NCBI RefSeq assembly: GCF_000717645.1
Contig: NZ_JNZZ01000020.1
Span: 57,449-121,448, forward strand
DNA length: 64,000 nucleotides
Reading direction: 5' to 3'
Source: Streptomyces californicus
GTDB lineage: Bacteria; Actinomycetota; Actinomycetes; Streptomycetales; Streptomycetaceae
The notes beneath the pieces were generated by a model. The model saw nothing but the letters and a program-made list of their open reading frames with translations, ran no database searches and was not told the origin of the DNA. This document shows positions 52,703 through 61,406 of this stretch, one piece after another; position 1 is the stretch's first letter, and every line of letters begins with the position of its first letter. The translations under genes were made by a program, and so were the position numbers.

Positions 52703-53710
52703 TCATTCCGCCCCGTGGCACCCGCCGTACGTCTCGCCCGAACCGCACCAGCAGGTGGCTGTGCGGGACGGGGGCCAGGGGGTGGCGCGGCCTCGGGCGG
52801 CGAGGGTGGTGGCGTACTGGGGGAGCAGGTCCGGGGTGGCCGGGGGTGTGGCCTCCGAGGCGGCGAACGCCTCGTACGAGGGGACCGTGCCCGTCACGAT
52901 GCCCAGGTTCGGGGCGCCCGCCGCGTGGAGGTCGCGGAGTGCGGCCTCCACGTGGTTCAGGTGGGTGGCGTGGTCCACGTATTCCTCGGTCAACTCCGGG
53001 TACGCCGTGAGCAGTTCGCGCAGCTCGTCGGCCGGCCAGTGCAGGACCGCCACCGGGAACGGGCGGGACAGCGCCGTACGGTACGTGCCCAGCTCCGCGC
53101 GGAGGCGGGCGATCTCGGCCTGCAGCTCGGCCGGGTCCGAGGAGCCCAGCGACCACAGGCGCTTCGGGTCGTGTAGCTCGTCCAGGGGCACCGGCGCCGT
53201 GTGCAGCACGCCGGCCAGCTCGTCCCACGCGTCGTGGTCCAGGCCCATCAGCCTGCGCACCCGGTGGCGGCCGGTCAGCAGGGACTGCGTGGCGTACGGG
53301 ACCTCCTCGCCCGGGGCCAGCAGCAGCGTCAGCGCCGTGGAGAAGAAGTCGTGCGCCGACTCCAGCTCGTCGTGCGCCTCCAGGGTCTCCGCGGCGATCT
53401 GCCAGGGTGCGGCGGAGAGCGGGCCGGCCGCGCGGATTCCGTCGATGATCGCCCTGGCCTCGGCCTCGTGGCCGTACTCCCAGAGGTTCGCCGCTTTGAG
53501 GGCCTTGATCAGGTGCGGGTTCTCGGCGCCGGCCTCGGGGGCGGCGAGCAGGTCGTCGTAGAGCGTGCTCGCGCGGGCGCGGTCGCCCGCGAGTTCGAGG
53601 TGGGCCGCGGCCTGGAGGACCAGCGGTTCGCGGTCCTCGGGGTACTGCGCCGCGGTGCGGAGCAGACGCTCGGCTTCGGTGGTGTGGTCGGCAGGCGTGT
53701 CGGGGCGCAT
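52703..53710 (-). CDS. TPR-like protein with C-terminal SEC-C zinc motif
   Basis: A 335-residue protein (start MRPDTPADH; ATG 53719 adds three residues). The N-terminal half is helical and TPR-like (ERLLRTAAQYPEDREPLVLQ, ARASTLYDDLLAAPEAGAEN). The last 14 residues are a SEC-C zinc-binding motif, CWCGSGETYGGCHG. SEC-C motifs bind SecB, ribosomes or nucleic acid in other proteins. The middle domain is unassigned. Homologues are common core genes in Streptomyces. Confidence 0.85.
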   Translation of the reverse strand: MRPDTPADHTTEAERLLRTAAQYPEDREPLVLQAAAHLELAGDRARASTLYDDLLAAPEAGAENPHLIKALKAANLWEYGHEAEARAIIDGIRAAGPLSAAPWQIAAETLEAHDELESAHDFFSTALTLLLAPGEEVPYATQSLLTGRHRVRRLMGLDHDAWDELAGVLHTAPVPLDELHDPKRLWSLGSSDPAELQAEIARLRAELGTYRTALSRPFPVAVLHWPADELRELLTAYPELTEEYVDHATHLNHVEAALRDLHAAGAPNLGIVTGTVPSYEAFAASEATPPATPDLLPQYATTLAARGRATPWPPSRTATCWCGSGETYGGCHGAE

Positions 53711-53828
53711 GGACCACACGGTACTGCCGCCCGGTGACGGCCGGGAGGAGAGGTCGGGGCAGGAGAAGCGGGAGAACTCTGGAGAGTTGTGGAGTTTGCC
53801 CCTATCGTGCCCGCCGCACGCTGTGTTC

Positions 53829-53950
53829 GGGGGCGTGCGTCCTGTGCCGGGGCGTGTGCGTTGTGTCCGGAGCGTGCGTGCTGTGTCCGGGCGTGCGCCT
53901 GCGCCGGGCGTGTGCGCTGTGCTCGTGTGCCGTGGCGTGCGCGCCGTGCC
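53829..53950. repeat. Degenerate 18-20 bp tandem repeats upstream of the sortase
   Basis: Units of the form GGGGCGTGTGCGTTGTGTCC recur about six times with changes at many positions. The repeats fill the gap between the SEC-C gene and the sortase ribosome-binding site. Confidence 0.65.
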
Positions 53951-53991
53951 GGGGGCGCGCGCCCCTGGGCGGAGAGCGGAGGAGGGGGCCC

Positions 53992-54942
53992 ATGCGGGTG
54001 CGTGGAACGGTGCGGAGGCGGGTCCCTCCGGGTGCCCGCTCGACCCGCCCGGCCCTTCGACTTCGCCAGTTCCGCCAGTTCCGCCTGCTCCGCCAGTTCC
54101 ATCCGACCCGCCGGCCCCGCCTGCTCCGCCAGCCCCGCCCGGCCCGTCCGCCTCGTCAGTTCCGCCCGCCGCTGCCGCGCGGTGGTGCGGCGCGGCTCCT
54201 CGCCCGCGGGCTGTGGGGAGCCGCCGAACTCGTCGTGACCCTCGGTCTCGTGCTGCTGCTCCTCGTCGCCCACCAGCTCTGGTGGACCAACCGCGAGGCC
54301 CGCGCCGAGGCCGGGCGTACGGTCCAGAGCCTCCAGCGGGAGTGGGACGAGGCGCCGGCCGCCGAGGACACCGCCCCGGACGGGAGCCCCCGCCCGTCCG
54401 GCACCGGTCGCGCCCCGGCCCCTTCGCCCGCCGCGATCGCGCCGCCGGACCCCGCGACCGGACCGCCCCCCGCCCGCGCCGCCCCCCACTGGGACCAGGC
54501 GTACGCCGTCCTGCGCATCCCGCGCATCGGGCTCACCGCGCCGGTCGCCGAGGGCGTCAGCAAGGGCGGGGTGCTCGACCGCGGGTACGTCGGGCACTAC
54601 ACCCGTACCGCACAGGCCGGGCGGGCCGGGAACTTCGCGCTCGCCGGACACCGGAACACCCACGGCGAACCCTTCCGCCGCATCGACCGGCTCCGCCGCG
54701 GCGACCGGATCACCGTCGAGACCCGGGACGCCGTCTACACGTACACCGTCGGCAAACGCCTCGCGCGGACCGCGCCCTCCGACAGCGGGGTCATCGCGCC
54801 CGTGCCGCGCAGCAACGTCACGCCCTCCGTCGGGTACGGCGCACCGGGCTACTACCTCACCCTGACCACCTGCACCCCCGAATTCAGCTCCCGCTTCCGC
54901 CTCGTCGTCTGGGCCGAGCTCACCGCCATGCGCCCCCGGTGA
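53992..54942 (+). CDS. Class E sortase
   Basis: A 316-residue membrane-anchored transpeptidase. Catalytic residues are H220 (ALAGHRNTHG), C294 (TLTTCTPEF) and R301/R303 (SSRFRLVV). One transmembrane helix is at about residues 75-95. The first 70 residues are extremely Arg-rich with RQF repeats (LRLRQFRQFRLLRQF at 22-36), unlike most sortases. Class E sortases attach LAXTG proteins to peptidoglycan in Actinobacteria. ATG 53992 has GGAGGAGGGGG upstream. No obvious substrate gene is adjacent. Confidence 0.9.
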   Translation: MRVRGTVRRRVPPGARSTRPALRLRQFRQFRLLRQFHPTRRPRLLRQPRPARPPRQFRPPLPRGGAARLLARGLWGAAELVVTLGLVLLLLVAHQLWWTNREARAEAGRTVQSLQREWDEAPAAEDTAPDGSPRPSGTGRAPAPSPAAIAPPDPATGPPPARAAPHWDQAYAVLRIPRIGLTAPVAEGVSKGGVLDRGYVGHYTRTAQAGRAGNFALAGHRNTHGEPFRRIDRLRRGDRITVETRDAVYTYTVGKRLARTAPSDSGVIAPVPRSNVTPSVGYGAPGYYLTLTTCTPEFSSRFRLVVWAELTAMRPR

Positions 54943-55012
54943 GCCGCGCCCCGCGCCCCCGCCCCCGCCCGGTGAACGGCGCGTACCCGGCTCGGGGGCG
55001 TAGGGTCCCTGG

Positions 55013-55243
55013 GTGCTCGGTGTGATCAGACGACGTCCCCAACTGCTCTGGCTGCTCGTCCCCTACGTCCTGTACCTCGGCGTGCTGCCCCTCGTGAACC
55101 GCGTCACCCCGCTCGTGCTCGGTGTGCCGTTCCTTTTCGTGTGGCTCCTCGGCGCGACCCTCCTCACCCCGGTCGCCGTGTGGCTCACCAGACGGGCGGA
55201 CCGGAACGCACCGCGCGGCCGGCGGCGGGGCGGGCGCGCGTGA
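55013..55243 (+). CDS. DUF3311 small membrane protein
   Basis: A 76-residue protein with two hydrophobic segments (LLWLLVPYVLYLGVLPLVN, VPFLFVWLLGATLLTPVAVW). It overlaps the symporter start by 4 bp (GTGA). DUF3311 proteins are regularly encoded directly before a sodium:solute symporter, probably as a subunit. GTG start with a weak site. Confidence 0.9.
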   Translation: MLGVIRRRPQLLWLLVPYVLYLGVLPLVNRVTPLVLGVPFLFVWLLGATLLTPVAVWLTRRADRNAPRGRRRGGRA

Positions 55244-56796
55244 ACGCCGCCGTCGCCACCTCCGTCTTCGGCGTCTTCATGGTCGCCACCGTCGCCCTCG
55301 GCCTCCTCGCCCTGCGCGGGCGCGGCGGCGGGGGAGGCGGGCTCGCCGAGTGGTCCGTGGGCGGCCGCAGCCTGGGGCCCGTCTTCATCTGGGTGCTGAT
55401 GGCCGGCGAGGGCTACACCAGCTTCAGCTACCTCGGCGCCGCCGGCTGGGGCTACAACTACGGGGCGCCCGTCCTGTACGTCGTCGCGTACATGTCCTGC
55501 GGGTACGCGATCGGGTACGTCGTCGGGCCCATGCTCTGGAGCTACGCCCGCCGCCACGGCCTCGTCGGCATCACCGACATGGTGGCCCACCGCTTCGGCC
55601 GGCCCTGGCTCGGCGCGGTCGTCGCCGTGCTGGCCACCGTCTTCCTCCTGCCGTACATCCAGCTCCAGATCACCGGCATGGGCGTGGTCCTCTCCACCAT
55701 CTCCTACGGGACCGTCAGCCTGAACTGGGCCTACTTCCTCGCCTTCGCCGTCACCACCGGCTTCGTCGTCGTCAGCGGACTGCGCGGCAGCGCCTGGGTG
55801 TCCGTGCTGAAGGACGTCCTCGTCATCGCCACGCTCGGCTTCCTCGCGCTGTACGTCCCGCTGCACTACTTCGACGGGTACGGGGCCTTCCTCGACCGAC
55901 TCGTCACCGAGAAGGCCGACTGGCTGACCTTCCCCGGACACGGAGGCGGCGGGAGCGGCGGCAGCGGTCTCGGCGAACTGTGGTTCATCAGCACCACCTT
56001 CCTGAACGCGCTGACCGTCGTCATCTTCCCCACCACCGTCGCCGGCTACCTCGGGGCCCGGAACGCCGACGCGCTGCGCCGCAACGCCATGTACCTGCCC
56101 GCCTACAACGTCCTGCTCTTCGTCCCGATGCTCCTCGGGCTGGCCGCCCTGTTCGTGGTGCCGGGGCTGGCCGGCGCGGAGTCGAACCTCGCGCTGTTCA
56201 AGCTGGTCGTCGACTCGCTGCCCGCCTGGGCCGTCGGCGTCATCGGGGTCGCGGCCGCGCTCTCCTCGATCGTGCCCATGGCCGTCTTCATGCTGGTCAT
56301 CGGCACGATGTGGGGGCGCAGCGTGCTGTCGCTCCTGCCACGCTTCGCCGAGCGGCAGAAGACCGCCGCCCAGGTCGTCGTGGTCGTCGCCGGTTCGCTG
56401 GCCCTGCTCCTCACCTACACCGCGCCCAACACCCTCGTCCGCCTCTCCCTCATCTCGTACGAGGGCATGGCGCAGCTCCTGCCCATGGTGCTGCTCGCCC
56501 TGGTGTGGCGGAGGCTCACCTTCCGGGGCGCGTTCAGCGGGCTGGTCGTCGGGGTCGCCGTGGTCTGCGCGCTCGTCTTCAGCGGGAACGACCCGGTGGG
56601 CGGGGTCAACGCGGGGCTCGTCGCCCTCGCCGCCAACCTGGCCGTCGCGCTCGCCGTCACCTTCGCCGGGGGCCGGGACGCCGATCCGCGCCCCGACGCC
56701 GAGGTGCTGGCCCACGACCCGACGGACGAGGAGGAGAAGAAGGAGAAGGAGGTCCTCCTCCCGGCCGATCCGGGCCCGTCCGATCATCGTGTATAA
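55240..56796 (+). CDS. MctP-type sodium:solute symporter
   Basis: A 518-residue protein with about thirteen helices. Marks are VGGRSLGPVFIWVLMAGEGY, GYAIGYVVGPMLWSYARRHG, ITDMVAHRFGRPWLGA and GVIGVAAALSSIVPMAVFML, matching the SSS family members that carry monocarboxylates (acetate, pyruvate, lactate). GTG start inside the DUF3311 stop overlap. The C-terminal tail is charged (EEEKKEKE). Confidence 0.9.
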   Translation: MNAAVATSVFGVFMVATVALGLLALRGRGGGGGGLAEWSVGGRSLGPVFIWVLMAGEGYTSFSYLGAAGWGYNYGAPVLYVVAYMSCGYAIGYVVGPMLWSYARRHGLVGITDMVAHRFGRPWLGAVVAVLATVFLLPYIQLQITGMGVVLSTISYGTVSLNWAYFLAFAVTTGFVVVSGLRGSAWVSVLKDVLVIATLGFLALYVPLHYFDGYGAFLDRLVTEKADWLTFPGHGGGGSGGSGLGELWFISTTFLNALTVVIFPTTVAGYLGARNADALRRNAMYLPAYNVLLFVPMLLGLAALFVVPGLAGAESNLALFKLVVDSLPAWAVGVIGVAAALSSIVPMAVFMLVIGTMWGRSVLSLLPRFAERQKTAAQVVVVVAGSLALLLTYTAPNTLVRLSLISYEGMAQLLPMVLLALVWRRLTFRGAFSGLVVGVAVVCALVFSGNDPVGGVNAGLVALAANLAVALAVTFAGGRDADPRPDAEVLAHDPTDEEEKKEKEVLLPADPGPSDHRV

Positions 56797-56879
56797 CGAA
56801 GTGGGTGCCCTGCGCACCGGCCGCGCCCACCGGATCGAGCGGCCGAGAGGGCTTCGAGGAGAGGGAGGTACCGCACACC

Positions 56880-57212
56880 ATGCGCGACGCCACCTCCCCG
56901 CGTGACGCCTTCGCCCGCCTGCTGCGGCCCGCCGGGCTTCTCGTCCTCCTCCTCACCGAGATCCTCCTCGCCGAGGGCGGCAGCCTCTCCGCCGCCGTCG
57001 CGCTCGCCGCCACGGCGGCCGTCGGCTCGGCGCTCCTGGCCTGCGCCGTCATGAGCGCCCGCTGCGCGCCCCCGGTGCCCCGCACCCGGGTCCGTACGGC
57101 CATGAGGGACCGGGAGCGGCGCACCGCCTTCCTCCCGCAACGCGACCCCGACGCCCGGGGCCGCACCAGGCCCCGCGCACCCGGGCGCGCCCTCCTGACG
57201 GCCGCCGCGTAG
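56880..57212 (+). CDS. Small membrane protein, DUF6412-like
   Basis: A 110-residue protein with two hydrophobic segments (LLVLLLTEILLAE and AATAAVGSALLACAVMSA) and a basic, Arg-rich C-terminus (RTRVRTAMRDRERRTAF). ATG 56880 follows GGAGGGAGG. The gene directly before a YidC-like protein is a frequent arrangement in Streptomyces and suggests a joint role at the membrane. Function is unknown. Confidence 0.78.
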   Translation: MRDATSPRDAFARLLRPAGLLVLLLTEILLAEGGSLSAAVALAATAAVGSALLACAVMSARCAPPVPRTRVRTAMRDRERRTAFLPQRDPDARGRTRPRAPGRALLTAAA

Positions 57213-57509
57213 GGGTCCCGAACCCCGTCCCGAGCCTCCGCGCCCTTCGCCGGAACCTCCGTACCGCACGCCCCGAGCGCGTGGTGCCGTTCCCCGAGCG
57301 AGCGCCGCTCCCGGCCTTCCGTCGTACGCGAGCCACGCCCCCCTGTACGTGTACGCGGGGCGCGCGCTCCCGTACGGGAGGGACCGCGAGGGATGCCGAG
57401 GGACCGCGAGAGCGTGGAGCCCCCGCGCGGCCGTCCTGCCGAGTGATCACCCCTCACCTGCCCTCGCGCAGGTGTTCCCGGCACGACGAGACCCCCGGAG
57501 GGCTCACCC

Positions 57510-58280
57510 ATGTCCGCCTTCATGTCCGCTTTCGCGAGCCTGGTCGGCTCCCTCGCCGATCTGCTCCAGCCGCTCTTCCAGAACGCGTCCACCGCCGCCG
57601 CGATCATCCTGTTCACCGCGCTCGTCCGGCTCGCCGTCCACCCCCTGTCGCGGGCCGCCGCGCGCGGCCAGAAGGCCCGCAGCCGCCTCCAGCCGCAGAT
57701 CGCCGAACTCCGCAAGAAGCACGGCAAGAACCCCGAGCGGATGCAGAAGGCGATCATGGAGCTGCACGCCGCCGAGAAGGTGTCGCCGCTCTCCGGCTGC
57801 CTGCCGAGCCTGCTCCAGATGCCCGCCTTCTTCCTCCTCTACCACCTGTTCTCCAGCAGTTCGATCGGCGGCGAGCCCAACGCGCTGCTCAGCCACGACC
57901 TCCTCGGCGCCCCGCTCGGCGGACGCTGGCACGACGCCCTCGCACACGGCGGGATGTTCGGCGGCCAGGGGCTGGTCTACCTGGGGATCTTCGTGATCGT
58001 CACCGCTGTCGCCACCTTCAGCTACAGCCGCACCAAGCGGCAGATGGCCGCCAACCCGATGACGCCCGCCACCGGTCCGGACGGGCAGCCGGTGCCCGGC
58101 ATGGGCGCGATGACGAAGTTCATGCCGCTGCTGTCGTTCTTCACCCTGATCACGGTGGCCGTCGTCCCGCTGGCCGCCGCCCTGTACGTCGTCACCACCA
58201 CGACCTGGACCGCGATCGAGCGGGCCTGGCTGTACCGGGACGTGCCGGCCGTCGGCGGGTCGGTGGCCACGGCCGCCTGA
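57510..58280 (+). CDS. YidC/Oxa1-family membrane insertase
   Basis: A 256-residue insertase with five transmembrane segments. The conserved Arg in the hydrophilic groove is in IILFTALVRLAVHPLS. The cytoplasmic coiled loop is LQPQIAELRKKHGKNPERMQ, and LPSLLQMPAFFLLYHLF and the closing TTTTWTAIERAWLYR fit the family. It is shorter than YidC of E. coli, lacks a periplasmic domain, and is not near rnpA/rpmH, so it is an extra paralogue. ATG follows GGAGGG. Confidence 0.92.
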   Translation: MSAFMSAFASLVGSLADLLQPLFQNASTAAAIILFTALVRLAVHPLSRAAARGQKARSRLQPQIAELRKKHGKNPERMQKAIMELHAAEKVSPLSGCLPSLLQMPAFFLLYHLFSSSSIGGEPNALLSHDLLGAPLGGRWHDALAHGGMFGGQGLVYLGIFVIVTAVATFSYSRTKRQMAANPMTPATGPDGQPVPGMGAMTKFMPLLSFFTLITVAVVPLAAALYVVTTTTWTAIERAWLYRDVPAVGGSVATAA

Positions 58281-58349
58281 CCGGCGGCCCGGAGCGGTAC
58301 GGACGGCCGGCTCCCTCGCGCTGCGGGCCCCGGCCGCCGGCTCCCCCGA

Positions 58350-58413
58350 CGATCCCCGTACCAGCCCCCGTACCGATCCCCGTACTGGTCCCGTACCGAT
58401 CCCCGTACCGGTC
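58350..58413. repeat. Short CCGTACC-type repeats
   Basis: GATCCCCGTACC/ GATCCCCGTACTGGTCC units repeat four or five times with spacing of 12-18 bp in the gap between YidC and the FAH gene. Confidence 0.6.
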
Positions 58414-58528
58414 CAGAGCGTGAACGTGCTCTTGCGGACCGATCGCTTCTCTTGGACGATCAGCCACGTCCCGCGTCGGCCGCACACCGCCGCAGGACGC
58501 CACACCTCGACCAAGAGGAGCTGGACCG

Positions 58529-59389
58529 TTGAAGCTGCTTCGAGTCGGTACGGCGGGCGCCGAGCGCCCCGCACTTCTCGATCGCGACGGGACACTGCGT
58601 GATCTGTCGGGGATCGTTCCCGACATCGACGGCGACCTGCTCGCCGACGCCTCCGCACTCGCCCGGGTACGGGCCGCCGCCGCCTCGCCCGGCGTCCTGC
58701 CCGCCCTGGACGCCACGGGGCTGAGGATCGGCCCGCCCCTCGGCCGGATCGGCAAGATCGTCTGCATCGGGCTGAACTACCACGACCACGCCGCCGAGGC
58801 GGGGGCGGAGATCCCCGCCGAGCCGATCCTGTTCTTCAAGGCCCCCGACACCGTCGTCGGGCCCGATGACACGGTGCTCGTGCCGCGCGGCAGCCGCAAG
58901 ACGGACTGGGAGGTCGAGCTCGCCGTCGTCATCGGGCGGACCGCCCGCTACCTGGAGACGGCCGAACAGGGTCTCGCGCACGTCGCCGGGTACGCGACGG
59001 CGCACGACGTCTCCGAGCGCGAGTACCAGATCGAGCGCGGCGGCACCTGGGACAAGGGCAAGAACTGCGAGACGTTCAACCCGCTGGGCCCCTGGCTGGT
59101 CACCGCCGACGAGGTGCCCGACCCGCAGGCCCTGCCGCTGCGCCTCTGGGTCAACGGCGAGCTGCGGCAGGACGGCACCACGGCCGAGCAGATCTTCCCC
59201 GTCGGCGAGGTCGTCCGCTACCTCAGCCACTTCATGACGCTCTACCCGGGCGACGTGATCAACACCGGTACGCCCGCCGGGGTCGCGATGGGGCAGCCGG
59301 AGCCGAAGCCGTACCTGAGGGCGGGGGACGTGGTGGAGCTGGAGGTGGAGGGGCTCGGCCGGCAGCGTCAGCAGTTGAAGGCGGCGTAA
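58529..59389 (+). CDS. Fumarylacetoacetate-hydrolase-family enzyme
   Basis: A 286-residue protein. The FAH C-terminal fold has metal-site Glu residues in GLNYHDHAAEAG and KTDWEVELAVVIG, then HDVSEREYQIER, and GDVINTGTPAGVAMG near the end. Members hydrolyse C-C bonds or act as decarboxylases in aromatic and uronate breakdown; the substrate is unknown. A TTG start at 58529 follows AAGAGGAGC, because no ATG or GTG lies in the right place. Confidence 0.9.
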   Translation: MKLLRVGTAGAERPALLDRDGTLRDLSGIVPDIDGDLLADASALARVRAAAASPGVLPALDATGLRIGPPLGRIGKIVCIGLNYHDHAAEAGAEIPAEPILFFKAPDTVVGPDDTVLVPRGSRKTDWEVELAVVIGRTARYLETAEQGLAHVAGYATAHDVSEREYQIERGGTWDKGKNCETFNPLGPWLVTADEVPDPQALPLRLWVNGELRQDGTTAEQIFPVGEVVRYLSHFMTLYPGDVINTGTPAGVAMGQPEPKPYLRAGDVVELEVEGLGRQRQQLKAA

Positions 59390-59501
59390 CCCCGGGCGGA
59401 GACCTCCGGCCCGTGGCCCCCGGGCGGAAACCGCTGGTCGTCACCCCCGGGGCGTGACCCCCGGCGGGTAACTCCCGGCGTGTAACCCCCGGTCGGACGG
59501 C

Positions 59502-59552
59502 GAAGGGAGGGGGCCGGGGCCGACGCTCGCGCGGCCCCGGCCCCCTCCCTTC
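59502..59552 (+). terminator. Very strong terminator after the FAH gene
   Basis: A perfect 21-bp stem (59502-59522 with 59532-59552) and a 9-base loop, one of the strongest hairpins in the window. It stops the FAH transcript before the convergent UPF0303 operon. Confidence 0.85.
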
Positions 59553-59651
59553 CCGAAGCCGTCACGCGTACCGGACGGCCGAGGCCCGTACGCCGTCAGG
59601 CCCCCGGCGTCGGCGCCGCTCGCGCACCGGACGACCGGCCCCCGTACGCCG

Positions 59652-60170
59652 TCAGGCCCCCGCGTCCGTGCCCCTCGCCGCCGTAGTCGTCGCCGTCGTC
59701 ATCCCCGCCGCGAATTGCTCCAGCGCCTCGACCACCAGTGCGTGGTCCTCGACCTGCGGCAGCCCCGAGACGGTGACCGTGCCGATCACGCCCGCGCCCT
59801 CGACCGCGATCGGGAACGAACCGCCGTGCGCGGCGTACACGTCCGGGTCCAGCCGCGAGGACTCCTCGAACGTCGTGCCCTTCGCCCGGAACCGGGTGCC
59901 CACCAGGTACGAGCTCTCGCCGTACCGCTCGACGACCCGGCGCTTGCGGTCGATCCACGCGTCGTTGTCCGCGCTGGAGCCGGGCAGCGCCGCGTGGAAC
60001 ACCTGCTGCGCGCCGCGCCGGATGTCGATGGCGACCGGCGCGTGCCGCTCCCGCGCCAGCCGGACCAGCAGGCTGCCGAGCGCGAACGCGTCGTCGTACG
60101 AGAAGTGGGGCAGGGCCAGCCGGCGCTCCTGGGCGATCAGCTCGGCGATGGTGGGGGAGACGGTGGTCAT
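59652..60170 (-). CDS. UPF0303/haem-degrading-like domain protein
   Basis: A 172-residue protein (MTTVSPTIAELIAQERRLAL start). Segments FSYDDAFALGSLLVRLARE, APVAIDIRRGAQQVFHAALP, SSYLVGTRFRAKGTTFEE and GAGVIGTVTVSGLPQVEDH fit the UPF0303/GlcG-like fold, once called haem-degrading. Its biochemical role is unsettled. It overlaps the oxidoreductase by 4 bp (ATGA) and is co-transcribed. Confidence 0.88.
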   Translation of the reverse strand: MTTVSPTIAELIAQERRLALPHFSYDDAFALGSLLVRLARERHAPVAIDIRRGAQQVFHAALPGSSADNDAWIDRKRRVVERYGESSYLVGTRFRAKGTTFEESSRLDPDVYAAHGGSFPIAVEGAGVIGTVTVSGLPQVEDHALVVEALEQFAAGMTTATTTAARGTDAGA

Positions 60171-61333
60171 GAGGCGGTGGACTCCTCGCCGGCCGGGGCT
60201 GCGGACAGGGTGACGGTGACGCCCTCGCGGGCCGAGCGGCGGGCGGCCTCCAGCACGTCCAGCGCGGCGGCGGCCTGGAGCGCGGTGACCGGGTTGCCGC
60301 CGGTGCCGCGTACGGCGGAGGCGACGGCGGCGTAGTACGCGGGGTAGTCGCCGGGCAGCGTACGGACCGGGGCGCCGCCGCCGGTCAGCGGGGACTCGCC
60401 GGAGCCGAGGCGGCCCCACAGCTCCTCGCCCTCCTCGCCCCACGGCTCGCCGGCCGCCGGGCGCAGCCCCTCGCGCAGGGCCGCCTCCTGCGGGTCCAGG
60501 CCGTACTTCACATAGCCCGCCTTCGAGCCCAGCACCCGGAAGCGCGGGCCGAGCTGGGCCGTGGTGGCGCTGACGTACAGGTGCGAGCGGACCCCGTTCG
60601 CGTGGGTGATCGCGATGAACGTGTCGTCGTCCGCCGCCGCACCGGGCCGCCGTACGTCGGACTCCGCGTAGACCGAGACCGCCGGGCCGAAGAGCGCCAG
60701 CGCCTGGTCGACGACGTGGCTGCCCAGGTCGTACAGCAGGCCGCCGATCTCCTCCGGATCGCCCGACTCGCGCCAGCCGCCCTTCGGCTGCGGCCGCCAG
60801 CGCTCGAAGCGGGACTCGAAGCGCTGCACCTCGCCCAGCTCGCCGCCCTCGACCAGCGCGGCCAGGGTGCGGAAGTCGTTGTCCCAGCGACGGTTCTGGA
60901 AGACCGAGAGCAGCAGCCCGCGCTCCTCGGCGAGGGCCGCCAGCTCGCGCGCCTCGGCCGCCGTGCCCGCGACCGGCTTGTCCACGACCACCGGCAGCCC
61001 GGCCTTCAGCGCGGCCGTCGCGAGCGGGACGTGCGTCTTGTTCGGGGTGGCGATCACGACGAGGTCCAGCTCGTCGGCGCGCTCCCACAGCTCGCCCGGC
61101 GAAGCGGCGAACCGGACGTCCGGGTACGCGGCGCGGGCGTCCGCCTGGCGCTCCTCGTTCGACGTCACCACCGTGTCGAGGACCAGGCCCCCGGTCGCGG
61201 AGATCAGCGGGGCGTGGAAGACGGAGCCGGCCAGGCCGTAGCCGACGAGGGCGACCCGGAGCGGGGCGCCGGGGGTGTCGGAGCTGCCGGAGACATGGGG
61301 CGTACCAGAGGCGTCGGGGGCGTTGGGGGTCAT
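60167..61333 (-). CDS. Gfo/Idh/MocA-family oxidoreductase
   Basis: A 388-residue NAD(P)-dependent dehydrogenase. Rossmann start RVALVGYGLAGSVFHAPLI, then VIATPNKTHVPLATAALKAG, LPVVVDKPVAGT (the EKP-like catalytic Lys motif) and GGLLYDLGSHVVDQAL (DxGxHxxD). The substrate, likely a sugar or polyol, is unknown. ATG 61333 (after GGAAGG) or GTG 61342. Operon with UPF0303. The ROK regulator is divergent. Confidence 0.9.
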   Translation of the reverse strand: MTPNAPDASGTPHVSGSSDTPGAPLRVALVGYGLAGSVFHAPLISATGGLVLDTVVTSNEERQADARAAYPDVRFAASPGELWERADELDLVVIATPNKTHVPLATAALKAGLPVVVDKPVAGTAAEARELAALAEERGLLLSVFQNRRWDNDFRTLAALVEGGELGEVQRFESRFERWRPQPKGGWRESGDPEEIGGLLYDLGSHVVDQALALFGPAVSVYAESDVRRPGAAADDDTFIAITHANGVRSHLYVSATTAQLGPRFRVLGSKAGYVKYGLDPQEAALREGLRPAAGEPWGEEGEELWGRLGSGESPLTGGGAPVRTLPGDYPAYYAAVASAVRGTGGNPVTALQAAAALDVLEAARRSAREGVTVTLSAAPAGEESTAS

Positions 61334-61340
61334 GCCTTCC

Positions 61341-61365
61341 ACTTAAGCAACGCTGTTGCTGAAGT
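61341..61365. promoter_or_regulatory. Palindromic operator between oxidoreductase and ROK gene
   Basis: ACTTAAGCAAC and GTTGCTGAAGT are inverted arms of 11 bp with one mismatch, separated by GCT. It sits 8 bp upstream of the oxidoreductase ATG and 42 bp before the ROK start, so a bound repressor would block the oxidoreductase promoter or start. Confidence 0.8.
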
Positions 61366-61406
61366 GCAAGCGACCGGCACAATGGGGTGGTGAAGAGGAG
61401 TGAGCT

